From Clostridium sp. CAG:221 (GTDB lineage: Bacteria > Bacillota > Clostridia > Clostridiales > Clostridiaceae): a stretch of DNA of 57,796 nucleotides. Below are positions 22,181 through 31,731 of this stretch, in pieces. The stretch is taken from NCBI GenBank assembly GCA_000435835.1, contig FR883428.1:53288-111083 (forward strand), written 5' to 3'. The notes beneath the pieces were generated by a model, which saw nothing but the letters and a program-made list of their open reading frames with translations, was not told the origin of the DNA and made no database searches. Position numbers and translations under genes: made by a program. The first letter of the stretch is position 1; the number at the start of each line of letters is the position of its first letter.

Positions 22181-22276
22181 ATGAAAAAGATTAGTAAGAT
22201 TGAAGCAAAGAAATTAAGGAAATTAGGTAAGAAGGTAAAGACTACTCATAATGGGTATTACTTAATGAATGTATAA
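22181..22276 (+). CDS. 31-residue basic micro-protein
   Basis: MKKISKIEAKKLRKLGKKVK, then TTHNGYYLMNV. Highly basic; weak ribosome site GGTAGG. Supported only by codon use and position between the zinc-ribbon and terminase genes. Confidence 0.35.
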   Translation: MKKISKIEAKKLRKLGKKVKTTHNGYYLMNV

Positions 22277-22314
22277 TATATAGTTTAATTCCAGGAGCGG
22301 GTGGTGTAGATGTA

Positions 22315-23184
22315 ATGGCAAGGGCACCTAATGAAAAAGTAAGCGAAGCTTATGAGTTATATAAAAAAGGGTATAAGCTTATAGAGATATCTAGAGAGCT
22401 AGATATACCAGATGGGACTGTCCGTAGATGGAAGAAAACATACGGATGGGATAGCGAACGTTCGCAAAATAATAATGAACGTTCGAATAAAAAAGTTAAT
22501 AATAAAAGTATAAAGAGAGAGCCAATTGCAGATGAGGTTAAGGAGGTAATAGAGAATACTGAATTAAATGATAGGCAAAGGCTTTTTTGCATTTATTATA
22601 TTGAAGATTTTAATGCTACTAAGGCATATAAGAAAGCTTATGATTGTAGTTATGCTACAGCTAAAGTAGAAGGATGTAAAAACCTAAAAAAACCTAACAT
22701 TAAAAAAGAAATAGATAGACTTACTAAAGAGTGTTTAGAGGAGCAGGAAGTAGAGGCTAAACTGTTAAATAAAAGATTATTTGAAACTTACATGAGAATT
22801 GCATTTGCTGATATAGGAGATTATTTAAGCTTTGGACATGAAGAGCAAAAGATTTGGAAAATGAATGAAGATGGTAGCTATCAACCAGTAATTGATCCTG
22901 AAACAGGAGAACAAAAGACTAGAAAGTATAATGTGGTTAATTTGAATAAAAGTAAAGATGTTGATACAACAATTATAAGTGAGATATCAGAGGGTAAAGA
23001 TGGTGTAAAAGTAAAACTCCATGATAAAATGAAAGCTTTAGAATGGATTGATAAACACTATGGAGAAGGAACACTTGAACAAAAGTTAAGAATAGATAAA
23101 CTTAAAGGTGAAGTTGATAAGCTAGTTAATACAGATAAGGATAAACCAATAGAAATATTAATCAAGAGAAAAGAGAGGGATTAG
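22315..23184 (+). CDS. terS: terminase small subunit
   Basis: 289 residues. The N-terminal helix-turn-helix (SEAYELYKKGYKLIEISREL, DIPDGTVRRWKKTYGWD) recognises phage DNA. Residues 85-150 carry the terminase_2 pattern (LNDRQRLFCIYYIEDFNATK, AYKKAYDCSYATAKVEGCKN). The C-terminus should contact portal or large subunit. It precedes terL by two bases. Confidence 0.9.
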   Translation: MARAPNEKVSEAYELYKKGYKLIEISRELDIPDGTVRRWKKTYGWDSERSQNNNERSNKKVNNKSIKREPIADEVKEVIENTELNDRQRLFCIYYIEDFNATKAYKKAYDCSYATAKVEGCKNLKKPNIKKEIDRLTKECLEEQEVEAKLLNKRLFETYMRIAFADIGDYLSFGHEEQKIWKMNEDGSYQPVIDPETGEQKTRKYNVVNLNKSKDVDTTIISEISEGKDGVKVKLHDKMKALEWIDKHYGEGTLEQKLRIDKLKGEVDKLVNTDKDKPIEILIKRKERD

Positions 23185-23186
23185 TA

Positions 23187-24527
23187 ATGATTGAAAAAGA
23201 AGTTAATCCACGTTTTGAAGATTTTATATTTGATTGGAATTATAAAAACTATTTTTTAGTTGGTGGTTATGGTTCTTCTAAGAGCTACCATATAGCAACT
23301 AAGATAATACTTAAATTGTTAGAAGAAAAGCGAACAGCATTAGTAGTTCGAGAGGTCTATGATACTATAAGAGATTCGTGCTATTCATTACTAGAGGAAA
23401 TAATAATAGATTTAGGAATTGATGATAGAGTAAGATGTATTACATCTCCTATGCAAATAAGATTTCCAAATGGTAGTAAGATTATTTTTAAAGGTATGGA
23501 TAAACCAGCAAAGCTTAAATCAATTAATAATGTCTCTTTGATATGGATAGAAGAGTGTTCTGAGGTTAAATATGCAGGATTTAAGGAATTACTGGGAAGA
23601 TTAAGGCATCCCACATTAAAACTACATATGATACTTTCAACTAATCCAGTTTCTAAAAGTAATTGGTGTTATAAACACTTTTTTAATGATTCAAAGAATG
23701 GTGTTTTCATACTAGATGATAAGCAATTATATAAAGAAAAGACTATAGTTATAAAAGATACGTATTATCATCATTCAACTGCTGACGATAATTTATTTTT
23801 ACCAGTAAGTTATATAGAGCAATTGGAAGAACTTAAAGTATATGATCCGGACTTATATAGAATAGCTAGAAAAGGCCAATTTGGAATTAATGGGAAAAGA
23901 GTTTTACCACAATTTGAAGTACGTCCTCATCATGAAGTTATTACAAGTATTAAGAAAATTAATAAATGTATTAAAAGAGTTGGAATGGACTTTGGATTTG
24001 AAACTTCATATAATGCGTTAATTAGAATGGCTATAGATGATGAAGAAAAGATTTTATATATTTATTGGGAATATTATAAAAATCAAATGACAGATGATAA
24101 GACAGCTATAGAAATTGCTGAATTTAAAGAAAGTAAGGAATTAATAAGGGCAGATAGTGCAGAACCTAAAACCATTAGCTTTTACAGGCAAGAAGGTTTT
24201 AACATGCTTGGAGCTAAGAAATTCCCAGGCTCAAGACTTCAAAACACTAAGAAAGTCAAAAGATTTAAAAAAATAGTTTGTTCTAGCAATTGTACCAATA
24301 CTATAAATGAACTTGAAGATTTAACATTTGCTGAAAATAAAGATGGAGAAATAATTGAGGATGAATTCAATATAGATCCACATACTTTTAGTGCTATTTG
24401 GTACGGATTAGATGGTTATGAAGTATCAAATTTAAAAGAGCAAAAATATGATGACAAGCTATATAAGAAGGGTAGAAATGTCATTAAAAACAATACTAGA
24501 AATAAAAGAGGAGGTGTTATTTTCTAA
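23187..24527 (+). CDS. terL: terminase large subunit
   Basis: 446 residues, PBSX-like Terminase_3 class. ATPase motor: Walker A GGYGSSKSY (26-34), Walker B SLIWIEEC (117-124), coupling motif LSTNPV. Nuclease: GMDFGF near residue 262, IRADSAEPKTI and a final His/Asp region HTFSAIWYGLD. Cuts and pumps DNA into the prohead. The stop overlaps the portal start by one base. Confidence 0.95.
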   Translation: MIEKEVNPRFEDFIFDWNYKNYFLVGGYGSSKSYHIATKIILKLLEEKRTALVVREVYDTIRDSCYSLLEEIIIDLGIDDRVRCITSPMQIRFPNGSKIIFKGMDKPAKLKSINNVSLIWIEECSEVKYAGFKELLGRLRHPTLKLHMILSTNPVSKSNWCYKHFFNDSKNGVFILDDKQLYKEKTIVIKDTYYHHSTADDNLFLPVSYIEQLEELKVYDPDLYRIARKGQFGINGKRVLPQFEVRPHHEVITSIKKINKCIKRVGMDFGFETSYNALIRMAIDDEEKILYIYWEYYKNQMTDDKTAIEIAEFKESKELIRADSAEPKTISFYRQEGFNMLGAKKFPGSRLQNTKKVKRFKKIVCSSNCTNTINELEDLTFAENKDGEIIEDEFNIDPHTFSAIWYGLDGYEVSNLKEQKYDDKLYKKGRNVIKNNTRNKRGGVIF

Positions 24528-26077
24528 TGAGTACGATTAAAGAAACACTTTTAAACTTAGATTCAAGGGAGAAATCAGAAAGAAGAAAAGTAGAATTTGA
24601 TTATTATTTTTACAGAGGGGCATGTGAAGATAGAGATATTGCACTTAAGAAACCTTCATACTGGGGACAAAACTGGGAAGAGAAAGATGATGTAGATTAC
24701 ATACCTACTCAAGATATAAGAAATAAGGTCAAGCCTCTTCTAAGAAAGCAAGCTAGATGGATGTTTAGTAAGGAGCCAGATATTCTTATTATTCCAGCTG
24801 ATAAAAAACAAAAAGAAACAGCTGAGGAACTTAGAAAGTTCATAGATGATACACTTAGAAAGAATCTATTTTGGAAAAAGACAAGACAAGCTTTCTTGAT
24901 GTCTACAATTAAGAAAAGAGTAATGCTTAGAGCAGCTGCTGGAAAAGGTAAGCTTAATCTAAGATATGAAGATATTGAAAACTTTTCATATAAGGAAATT
25001 GATGGCCAAGTAATGGAGGCTAGATTTTTTCAGGAAGATTTAAATAATGTCTACCATGAGAATGAAGAGGATAAAAAAATATATTATATTCATAAATTCT
25101 ACTATAAAAAAGTCGAAGAAAATGAGCCTGAAAAAGCTGTATATTGCAAGCAAAAATTTAATGGAAGTGATTTATTAAATCCAATTGAAGAGCAAGAACA
25201 AGAGATAGGGTTTGATATAAATAAGATACCAGTATGGTTAATTAAGAATGGTGGAGAACTTGGAGAAGAATTTGGGGAAACTGATTTACATGATTTAAAG
25301 CCTATTCAAAATCAATATAATAAAACAATATCAGATGCAGCAGATGCAATTAAATTCGGTTTATTTGGAACTGAAAATGTAGTAGATGGTAATGAAGATG
25401 ATGTAAATAAGTTTGAAGTTGCACCAGGAGCATTAAGAGCTATACATACTGATGCACAAGCTTTAACAGAAGGTAAGCAGGCAACTATAAGCAAGTCAGA
25501 ATATAGTTTAACTGGAATTAATGCAGTTGAGACATATTTAGATAGAGCTGAAAAAGATATGAATTTTATCTTAGATATGCCTAGTTTAGATGATATGAAT
25601 AATATTCCATCAGCCAAGGCTATGAGGTATCTTTATAATGACTTGATAGCAAGATGTGAAGAAAAGTGGAATGATTGGGGCCCTGTACTTGAAGAAGTAA
25701 TAAGATATATTATTTCAATAGCACAAGAAGCTAAACTTCCAGGATTTAATCCTAAGTGGAATGATTTAGAGTTTACTCTTATTTTTAATCATAATTATCC
25801 TATTCCTTCAGATGAAGAAGAGAAAAAGACAATGGCTATTTCTGAAGTAAGTAATAAAGTTAGATCAGTTAAATCTTATCTTAAAGAATTTAGTAATGAA
25901 GATGATTTTGTTGGAGCTTACCAAGAAATACTTAAAGAGCAAAGTGAATTTGCAGGTACTGAAATGTCAGAGTTTGCTACTGCAAATTATTCTGATGATG
26001 ATAGTGACACTAAAAAAGATGGAATTAAGAATATGGAAGAGGAAGATGAAAAGGTTCGTGATTTAGATGATGAGTAG
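24527..26077 (+). CDS. portal protein
   Basis: 516 residues, SPP1 gp6-like portal family. Recognisable stretches: YYFYRGACEDRD, NKVKPLLRKQARWMFSKEPD, NKIPVWLIKNGGELGEEFGE, TDLHDLKPIQNQYNKTISDA, and MPSLDDMNNIPSAKAMRYL. Twelve copies form the DNA gate at one capsid vertex. The very acidic C-terminus (EEEDEKVRDLDDE) is usual. Overlaps the next gene by 11 bases. Confidence 0.92.
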   Translation: MSTIKETLLNLDSREKSERRKVEFDYYFYRGACEDRDIALKKPSYWGQNWEEKDDVDYIPTQDIRNKVKPLLRKQARWMFSKEPDILIIPADKKQKETAEELRKFIDDTLRKNLFWKKTRQAFLMSTIKKRVMLRAAAGKGKLNLRYEDIENFSYKEIDGQVMEARFFQEDLNNVYHENEEDKKIYYIHKFYYKKVEENEPEKAVYCKQKFNGSDLLNPIEEQEQEIGFDINKIPVWLIKNGGELGEEFGETDLHDLKPIQNQYNKTISDAADAIKFGLFGTENVVDGNEDDVNKFEVAPGALRAIHTDAQALTEGKQATISKSEYSLTGINAVETYLDRAEKDMNFILDMPSLDDMNNIPSAKAMRYLYNDLIARCEEKWNDWGPVLEEVIRYIISIAQEAKLPGFNPKWNDLEFTLIFNHNYPIPSDEEEKKTMAISEVSNKVRSVKSYLKEFSNEDDFVGAYQEILKEQSEFAGTEMSEFATANYSDDDSDTKKDGIKNMEEEDEKVRDLDDE

Positions 26078-27014
26078 TCAAAAAATTTATGAACAGCTAG
26101 TTATTGAAAGTATAAAGAAAAGAAATAATCTTACTGATGAAAGTATAAGAGAAATAAGGAAGCTCTATATTAAATGCGCTAATAACATAATAAGTAAGAT
26201 TCCTAAGACTAATGGAGCAGCTACCAGAGCATGGTTAAGTGACTATGAAAAGTATTTGAAAAGTGAAATAAATTCATTAAACAATGAGTTAATCAATCTT
26301 TCTAAAAATTCTATCAATGAATCATCAAAGTTAGCTGCTGAAATAGATGGAGACTTTTTTAGCTTCATAAATGGCAAATACAACCTTGATATTGATAAGG
26401 AGCTTCTAGATATAATTTATTCAAGTGACATTAAAATAATAAACAGAATAATAAGAGGTTCATTCTATAAAGATAATAGGAGCTTATCTGAGCGTATTTG
26501 GGGTTATAGTGATAAAACATACAACAACATAAGAGAAATCTTACTAGAGGGCATTGTGGAGAAGAATAGCTATAAAGAAATAGCGAAAAGATTAGAACAA
26601 TATGTTAATCCTAGAAAAAGAGTTAATTCTAAAGTAGGAGATATAACTAAGACATATGGTAAGATTGAAAATTCTTCACTTAGACTTATAAGGACAACTA
26701 TCAGTCAAGTTTATCAAGCTGAGTTTATAAGTAAAGCAAAAAGAAATCCTTATGTTGAAGGTATTAAGTGGAATTTATCAAATGCTCATGGTAGCAGAAT
26801 GCCTTATGGTGATATATGTGATGAATATGCAAATCAGAATGATTATGGTTTAGGTCAAGGAGTATTTAAAAAGAGTAATGTACCTCTTCAACATCCTAAC
26901 TGTATGTGCTATATGACCAGTGTTATTACAAAGGATTTAGAAGATATAGCAAGTGAAATAAATGATTGGATACATGGGGCAAGTAATTCTAAATTAGATA
27001 AGTTGGTGGCATGA
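26067..27014 (+). CDS. Mu F-like minor head protein
   Basis: 315 residues. The C-terminal part matches the phage Mu F / SPP1 gp7 family (LRLIRTTISQVYQAEFISKA, then CDEYANQNDYGLGQGVF and VPLQHPNCMCYMTSV). The HPNC-type ending is typical. In SPP1 the relative binds the portal and helps DNA ejection. Genome position right after the portal fits. Confidence 0.88.
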   Translation: MMSSQKIYEQLVIESIKKRNNLTDESIREIRKLYIKCANNIISKIPKTNGAATRAWLSDYEKYLKSEINSLNNELINLSKNSINESSKLAAEIDGDFFSFINGKYNLDIDKELLDIIYSSDIKIINRIIRGSFYKDNRSLSERIWGYSDKTYNNIREILLEGIVEKNSYKEIAKRLEQYVNPRKRVNSKVGDITKTYGKIENSSLRLIRTTISQVYQAEFISKAKRNPYVEGIKWNLSNAHGSRMPYGDICDEYANQNDYGLGQGVFKKSNVPLQHPNCMCYMTSVITKDLEDIASEINDWIHGASNSKLDKLVA

Positions 27015-27325
27015 TGAAGAAAATAGTATGTGATTTATGTGAAAAAGAGTTTAAGTTAACTCAAAATAAAATAAAGACAGTTAAGGTTACAGAGGATATA
27101 TCAAAGATGTACTTTAAATGTCCTAAGTGTAAGCATGAGTATTTAATTGCATATCAAAATAGAGAAATGCAAGATAATGCTAAAGAGATTCAAAGACTTT
27201 ATGAAGAATCGAAAAAGAAAGAACTTACATTTCAGGATCTTGAAGAGATAAATAAAAAGGCAGAAGATTTAAAGAATAGAAATATTGAATTAAATGCTAG
27301 ATTTATAAAATTTTTTGAGAAATAA
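27011..27325 (+). CDS. zinc-finger head-region protein
   Basis: 104 residues with CDLC (7-10) and CPKC (36-39), then a helical tail (NREMQDNAKEIQRLYEESKK). ATGA overlap with the minor head gene. Small zinc proteins occur here in related clostridial phages; function unknown. Confidence 0.6.
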   Translation: MMKKIVCDLCEKEFKLTQNKIKTVKVTEDISKMYFKCPKCKHEYLIAYQNREMQDNAKEIQRLYEESKKKELTFQDLEEINKKAEDLKNRNIELNARFIKFFEK

Positions 27326-27342
27326 AGTGAGAGTGATAAATC

Positions 27343-27534
27343 ATGGCTAATTTTGTTGTGGAATTTGATTTATATAAATTTGCACCAGAGTTTAGAAAAA
27401 TACACTCTATAGCTATTTGGGGCGGTAAATGTAAAAATGCAAAAACAAGAGATAAAATTTTCAAGCATTGTATTAAGTCTATTAAAAATATGAATTTTGA
27501 CAAAAGTGCTTTGAAATTATCGGTAAAGTCTTAG
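27343..27534 (+). CDS. small hypothetical protein
   Basis: 63 residues (MANFVVEFDLYKFAPEFRKI, then two cysteines, basic end). ATG behind GAGAGTGATA. Its stop codon is part of the terminator stem that follows. Not recognised. Confidence 0.5.
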   Translation: MANFVVEFDLYKFAPEFRKIHSIAIWGGKCKNAKTRDKIFKHCIKSIKNMNFDKSALKLSVKS

Positions 27535-27551
27535 GAAACTAAGGCTTTTTA
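27527..27551 (+). terminator. intrinsic terminator inside the head operon
   Basis: AGTCTTAG-GAAA-CTAAGGCT (one T-G pair) with a GNRA loop, then TTTTTATTAT. It overlaps the preceding stop codon and would lower expression between the portal genes and scaffold/capsid genes unless antiterminated, or allow a fresh start at a capsid promoter in 27552-27642. Confidence 0.8.
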
Positions 27552-27642
27552 TTATATCTTTTTTAGAGTTGCAGATGTAAAAGAACAATTCTAATACCAA
27601 CTATTCATCAGAAAAGATGTAAAAATCGTAGGGAGGTACAAT

Positions 27643-28251
27643 ATGGATTTTAAAGAATTATTAAAAGCTCAAGGGCTTAGTGATGACCAAATAAAGGCTA
27701 TTACTAAATCTATGAAAGAAAACAAAATCTATACAACTAGCGAAGAGAATATTGATACTCGCTATGCTAAGTTGAAAGAGAAAAAAGAGGATTTAGAAAC
27801 TCAATTAACTAGTGCTAATGATACTATTAAAAACTTAAAAGCTTTAGAAATTGATAATACAAAGCTTAAAGATGAAATATCTAAGTTTGAAACTACTAAG
27901 GCCAATTATGAAAAGGCCTTAACAGAAAAAGATTTTAACTATGCTTTAGAAGATGCCTTAAAAGGTTCTAAGTCTAAAAACACTAAGCTAGTTAAAGCTT
28001 TATTAGATATGGAGAAGATCAAGTATGAAGATGGTAAGATAGTAGGATTAGATGAGCAACTAAAGACTATTAAAGAAGAAAATTCATTCTTGTTTGAAAA
28101 GGAAGTGCCTGGAGCACCGGACTTTACAACAGGTGGAGGAAAAGGTAGCCATGACAATAAAGGTGAAAATAAAACTTTTGTTGATAGAATGGTTGAGACA
28201 AAGACAGCTGAGATAAATACAGCACATGAAGTAGATAAGTTTTTTAAATAA
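27643..28251 (+). CDS. capsid scaffold protein
   Basis: 202 residues of GP20-like scaffold type: MDFKELLKAQGLSDDQIKAI at the N-terminus, a central coiled coil (LKEKKEDLETQLTSANDTIK), then KGSKSKNTKLVKALLDM and an unstructured Gly-rich stretch before a helical end. Guides assembly of the capsid protein encoded two genes on. ATG behind GGGAGG. Confidence 0.85.
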   Translation: MDFKELLKAQGLSDDQIKAITKSMKENKIYTTSEENIDTRYAKLKEKKEDLETQLTSANDTIKNLKALEIDNTKLKDEISKFETTKANYEKALTEKDFNYALEDALKGSKSKNTKLVKALLDMEKIKYEDGKIVGLDEQLKTIKEENSFLFEKEVPGAPDFTTGGGKGSHDNKGENKTFVDRMVETKTAEINTAHEVDKFFK

Positions 28252-28263
28252 GGAGTGTTTTAA

Positions 28264-28632
28264 GTGAGACAATCAAGTTATTCAGTAGGAACTAAACAAA
28301 AGGATATATTTGCTGTTGCTGGTTCTAATTTTATGAATGTAAATATTAAATTAACCAAAACAACAGTAAATTCAAAATTAGTAAATGGAATATTACCAGC
28401 AGGTACAAGAATTGCTAAGGATGGTTCTATAGCAACTGAAGGAAGCTCAAGTGCTGCTTCAACAGCTTATGGAGTATTAGTGAATGATGTAGATTTTAAC
28501 AATTCTACAGGTACTGAGATAGGTTCAGTATGTATCTTTGGATTTTTAAGTGAAGCAAGGATAAATGAATATACTTCAGGAACAGTAAGCGAATATGAAA
28601 AAGCTGCATTAAATATGATCAAATTTTTATAA
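28264..28632 (+). CDS. probable head decoration protein
   Basis: 122 residues, GTG start behind AAGGAGTG. Beta-rich (LVNGILPAGTRIAKDGSIAT, STAYGVLVNDVDFNNSTGTE). Position between scaffold and major capsid genes, and the pattern PAGTxI then YGVLxNDV, fit lambda D-like decoration proteins. Identification is mainly by context. Confidence 0.6.
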   Translation: MRQSSYSVGTKQKDIFAVAGSNFMNVNIKLTKTTVNSKLVNGILPAGTRIAKDGSIATEGSSSAASTAYGVLVNDVDFNNSTGTEIGSVCIFGFLSEARINEYTSGTVSEYEKAALNMIKFL

Positions 28633-28650
28633 AAGTAAGAGGTGATATAA

Positions 28651-29706
28651 ATGGATTTAAAAGAATTTTTAAACTCAGAGAACATTGCATTATATATTAA
28701 TAAATTACCAGCAGAAAGCACGTTAGATAGTGTATTATTCCCAGATGATAAACAGTTAAGCATGGAAATTGAACAAGCTGAAGCAGAAGATGAAAGAGTA
28801 CAAGTATTAAAGGTATCTCAATTCGATGTGGCTGCTAAAAAGAGAGCATTGAATGCAAGTGTAGACATTAAAAAGCATGAAATGCCATTTTTCAAAGAAT
28901 CAATAGGTATCAACGAAAAGACAAGAAGAGATATTATTCAAGCCAAAAATAGTGGGAATCAAACGATTATTGAACATCTAATGAAGAAAGTATTTGATAA
29001 CTATGCGAATTTGGTTGATGGTGGTATTAATCAAATGAGAAGAATGAGAGCTCAAGTAATTCAATTTGGTGCAATTAACCTTGTAACAGATGAAGGTGAT
29101 GTTGTAGTAGATTTCAACATTCCTGCAAATCAAAAGATTACATTAAATAGCGATAAAAAATGGAATGTTGCATCTGCTGATATTATAGGAGATATCCTTA
29201 AATGGCAAAAAATATTTGTTAAGGCTGGTAGAAAAAAGCCTACTCGTCTTATTATGACAGAGGAAACTTTTGAAAATACAATAATGATTAATACAGCTAT
29301 TAAAAATGATATGGCAAATAGAATGATTGCAGTTACTCCTACTTCAAACTTAATTATTACTCAAATTGAATTTTTAAATTACTTAAAGAGCAGATTTGGT
29401 TTATCAGTTGCGTTTGTAGATGGTTCATTCATTAATGAAGATGGTGAATCACAAAACTTCTATGAAGATGGAAGAATTTCATTTATCCCAGAAGGTACTT
29501 TAGGGAAATCAAAGTACTCATTCACTCCAGAAGAGTATGATAAAATATATGGTTCTAAAAAGATTGATACATCAGTTGTTAAAACAGCAATAGCAATAAC
29601 AACTATGGTAAATGAGGATCCAGTAACAGTTGATACAAAAGTATCTATGATAGGTATGCCACAACTAGACAATCCTAAAGGAATGTTAATTGCAAAGGTA
29701 TATTAA
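28651..29706 (+). CDS. major capsid protein (phage_cap_E type)
   Basis: 351 residues, lambda gpE-like HK97 fold. Family features: LDSVLFPDDKQLSMEIEQAE, IKKHEMPFFKESIGINEKTR, KPTRLIMTEETFENTIMINT and FYEDGRISFIPEGTLGKSKY. Forms the capsid shell. Strong site AGAGGTGAT. Followed by a stable hairpin. Confidence 0.92.
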   Translation: MDLKEFLNSENIALYINKLPAESTLDSVLFPDDKQLSMEIEQAEAEDERVQVLKVSQFDVAAKKRALNASVDIKKHEMPFFKESIGINEKTRRDIIQAKNSGNQTIIEHLMKKVFDNYANLVDGGINQMRRMRAQVIQFGAINLVTDEGDVVVDFNIPANQKITLNSDKKWNVASADIIGDILKWQKIFVKAGRKKPTRLIMTEETFENTIMINTAIKNDMANRMIAVTPTSNLIITQIEFLNYLKSRFGLSVAFVDGSFINEDGESQNFYEDGRISFIPEGTLGKSKYSFTPEEYDKIYGSKKIDTSVVKTAIAITTMVNEDPVTVDTKVSMIGMPQLDNPKGMLIAKVY

Positions 29707-29708
29707 TA

Positions 29709-29728
29709 AGAGGGGAGCAATTCCCTCT
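29709..29728 (+). other. stable hairpin after the capsid gene
   Basis: AGAGGGGA-GCAA-TTCCCTCT, eight pairs and a GNRA loop, starting three bases after the stop. No T run directly follows. It may protect the capsid mRNA from decay or act as a partial terminator, separating high capsid expression from the connector genes. Confidence 0.65.
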
Positions 29729-29748
29729 ATCTATTTTAGGAGGGGAAT

Positions 29749-30054
29749 ATGGACCAAATAGAAAAATTAAAGATACTACTTTTAGAAGATAAGTATCCAT
29801 ACTTTGATGAAGATACATTGGAAGAGTTTTTAAAGGAAAATAATAATGATGTTTATAAAACGGCTAGTGAGTTATGCTATTTAAAAGCTGATGGTGATAC
29901 ATCTGTAAAAGTAGGGCCTATTGAAATAGAATCACCTGGTAGTGCTTTTTGGGTACAGTTAGCAGTACAATATCTTGAAAAATCAAAGAAATTAAATGCA
30001 AGTGGTAATTCATCTTCTACAACTGGATATAAAACTAGGATGAGAAGGTGTTAG
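29749..30054 (+). CDS. head-tail connector adaptor
   Basis: 101 residues. First gene after the capsid gene; helical (LLLEDKYPYFDEDTLEEFLK, ASELCYLKADGD) with a basic tail RMRRC. Size, order and helical pattern fit gp15/gp6-like adaptors that bind the portal. Assigned mainly by position. Confidence 0.6.
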   Translation: MDQIEKLKILLLEDKYPYFDEDTLEEFLKENNNDVYKTASELCYLKADGDTSVKVGPIEIESPGSAFWVQLAVQYLEKSKKLNASGNSSSTTGYKTRMRRC

Positions 30055-30055
30055 T

Positions 30056-30478
30056 GTGGCCATAAATAAGGATTATGTTAAAAAGAAAGTTGCACAAGCT
30101 ATAAAGCAAATGCCATCTGTAGGTATTGTTGTAAGGGAAAAATACAGCAAGTATAAAGAGTTAGAAGCTTACAGTAAAATTTGTGAAATAGAAGGTGTTT
30201 TATATAGTGATGAAAGTAATACAAAATCTACAATTGAATTAACTAATAATGGGCTTGAACTTCCTAAGTCTTATAAAAACTTTATAGCAGTCTATAATGA
30301 AAAAACTGCAGCTATAGAACAAAAAGATTATATTTTTATAGATGATATTTGCTACAAAGTAATAGATCCAGGAGAGAATATGAAAATATATTGCCTGATG
30401 AAATTAGAAAAGCAAGATGGTATGTCTATTAAAGATTTAATTATCACTAAAAATAATAGTGAGTATGAAGTAGTATGA
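30056..30478 (+). CDS. head-closure protein
   Basis: 140 residues, GTG start behind AGAAGGTG. Predicted beta-barrel core (KDYIFIDDICYKVIDPGENM). Second connector gene, at the position of SPP1 gp16-like stoppers. Overlaps the next gene by four bases. Context-based assignment. Confidence 0.55.
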   Translation: MAINKDYVKKKVAQAIKQMPSVGIVVREKYSKYKELEAYSKICEIEGVLYSDESNTKSTIELTNNGLELPKSYKNFIAVYNEKTAAIEQKDYIFIDDICYKVIDPGENMKIYCLMKLEKQDGMSIKDLIITKNNSEYEVV

Positions 30479-30816
30479 GTTTTAAATTAGATTGTTCAGA
30501 TATTTTTAAAGGCTTAGGAAATTTTGAAATGAAAGTTAAAGTAGGAACTAGAAAATATGCAGAAGTATCAGGTGAAAAGATGGTTAATTATGCAAAGAGT
30601 AATGCTAAGTGGCATGATATTACTGGTAATTCAAGGCAGACTATAGATTCTACAGTTAATTCACATGGCAATAATCAGAAAATTACTATTGCAGGGCACA
30701 CACCTCATTTTAAATGGTTAGAGCTAGCCCATGAAAAGAAATATGCAATTTTAAATCCTACTATAAAGAAGTTAGGACCTGAGATTGTGAGAGGGTGGGT
30801 GAGTATAATTAAATGA
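30475..30816 (+). CDS. HK97 gp10-like tail completion protein
   Basis: 113 residues. EKMVNYAKSNAKWHDITGNS and a final basic block match HK97_gp10 proteins, in which the WxDxTGxxR segment is characteristic. Helps complete tails for joining. Overlaps both neighbours by four bases. Confidence 0.75.
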   Translation: MSFKLDCSDIFKGLGNFEMKVKVGTRKYAEVSGEKMVNYAKSNAKWHDITGNSRQTIDSTVNSHGNNQKITIAGHTPHFKWLELAHEKKYAILNPTIKKLGPEIVRGWVSIIK

Positions 30817-31151
30817 TTATAAAGGTATTTGATTTACTAAGTGCTAATGGGATTGATACTTATTTTATAGGACAGCATAAAGGTGAATGCTTAAGAAAAT
30901 ATGTTGTATTAAAAGATGATGGAACTAATAGCGATAATGGTATTAATGGTACTAGCTATATAGACATCATTTTTTTTGTACCAGAAAATGAATTCATGAA
31001 GTGTAATGACTTCAAAAAGCAGGTTATCAGTATATTAAAAGATTGTAAATCTATTAAATATACAGGAAGTGAAACATCAATTATAACTGATAATGATAAG
31101 AAAGCATTAACATTTTCAGTTATGTATGAAGTTAAAAGAAAATTAGTATAA
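30813..31151 (+). CDS. tail terminator protein
   Basis: 112 residues with an alpha-beta pattern (SYIDIIFFVPENEFMKCNDF, ALTFSVMYEVKRKLV). Last gene before the major tail protein, the usual place of the lambda gpU/SPP1 gp17-type terminator that caps the tail tube. Assigned from order and size. Confidence 0.6.
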   Translation: MIIKVFDLLSANGIDTYFIGQHKGECLRKYVVLKDDGTNSDNGINGTSYIDIIFFVPENEFMKCNDFKKQVISILKDCKSIKYTGSETSIITDNDKKALTFSVMYEVKRKLV

Positions 31152-31162
31152 GAGGTGATATT

Positions 31163-31717
31163 ATGTCAGTTGAAAATTTAACAGAAATTCCTTTAGTAAA
31201 TATCGTAAGAGCTGAAATAATTACAGAGGAAGAGGTTTCAAAAACATATAGATTTGATACAGCAGATGAAGCTACATATACTGCTGTAACAAGTGAAGGG
31301 CAAGAAACTATTCATAGAACAAAGAATGTAATTCATGCTGTTAATAGAACTGAAGATATTCAGTATGGATCAGATATTAATATGAAGAATGCAAACTTTA
31401 TTCCAGAAGTACTTGCAATTGTAGATGGTGGTACGCTGGTAAAGAGTGAGAATAAAGTTACTGGATACAATCCTCCGGTAGTTGGTAAGCCGGTTAAAAG
31501 AACATTATTTACTCTTAACATCTATTCTGAAGAAAAGGATATAGATGGAGAAACTAAGAAATATGCAAAATTTAGTTTCCCTTCATGCAAAGGAAAACCA
31601 GCGTCATTCTCATTTAAAGATGGAGAGTTTATGACACCATCATATACAATTTCATCAAGAACACCATCTGGGAGAGCACCTTATGACTTAACAATTTTAG
31701 AAGGATTACCAGAATAG
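31163..31717 (+). CDS. major tail tube protein
   Basis: 184 residues. Beta-sandwich pattern with VSKTYRFDTADEATYTAVTS, NRTEDIQYGSDINMKNANFI and a C-terminal TPSYTISSRTPSGRAPYDL. Such Firmicute siphovirus tube proteins polymerise into hexamer rings around the tape measure. Strong AGAGGTGATA site, as expected for a highly expressed gene. Confidence 0.82.
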   Translation: MSVENLTEIPLVNIVRAEIITEEEVSKTYRFDTADEATYTAVTSEGQETIHRTKNVIHAVNRTEDIQYGSDINMKNANFIPEVLAIVDGGTLVKSENKVTGYNPPVVGKPVKRTLFTLNIYSEEKDIDGETKKYAKFSFPSCKGKPASFSFKDGEFMTPSYTISSRTPSGRAPYDLTILEGLPE

Positions 31718-31731
31718 AAGGAGGGTAACAC

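Noticed and set aside
22452..22486. SOS boxes or operator pair (GAACGTTC twice)
   Set aside because: The two GAACGTTC palindromes lie inside the small terminase coding region and encode the repeated ERS segment; no promoter is nearby.
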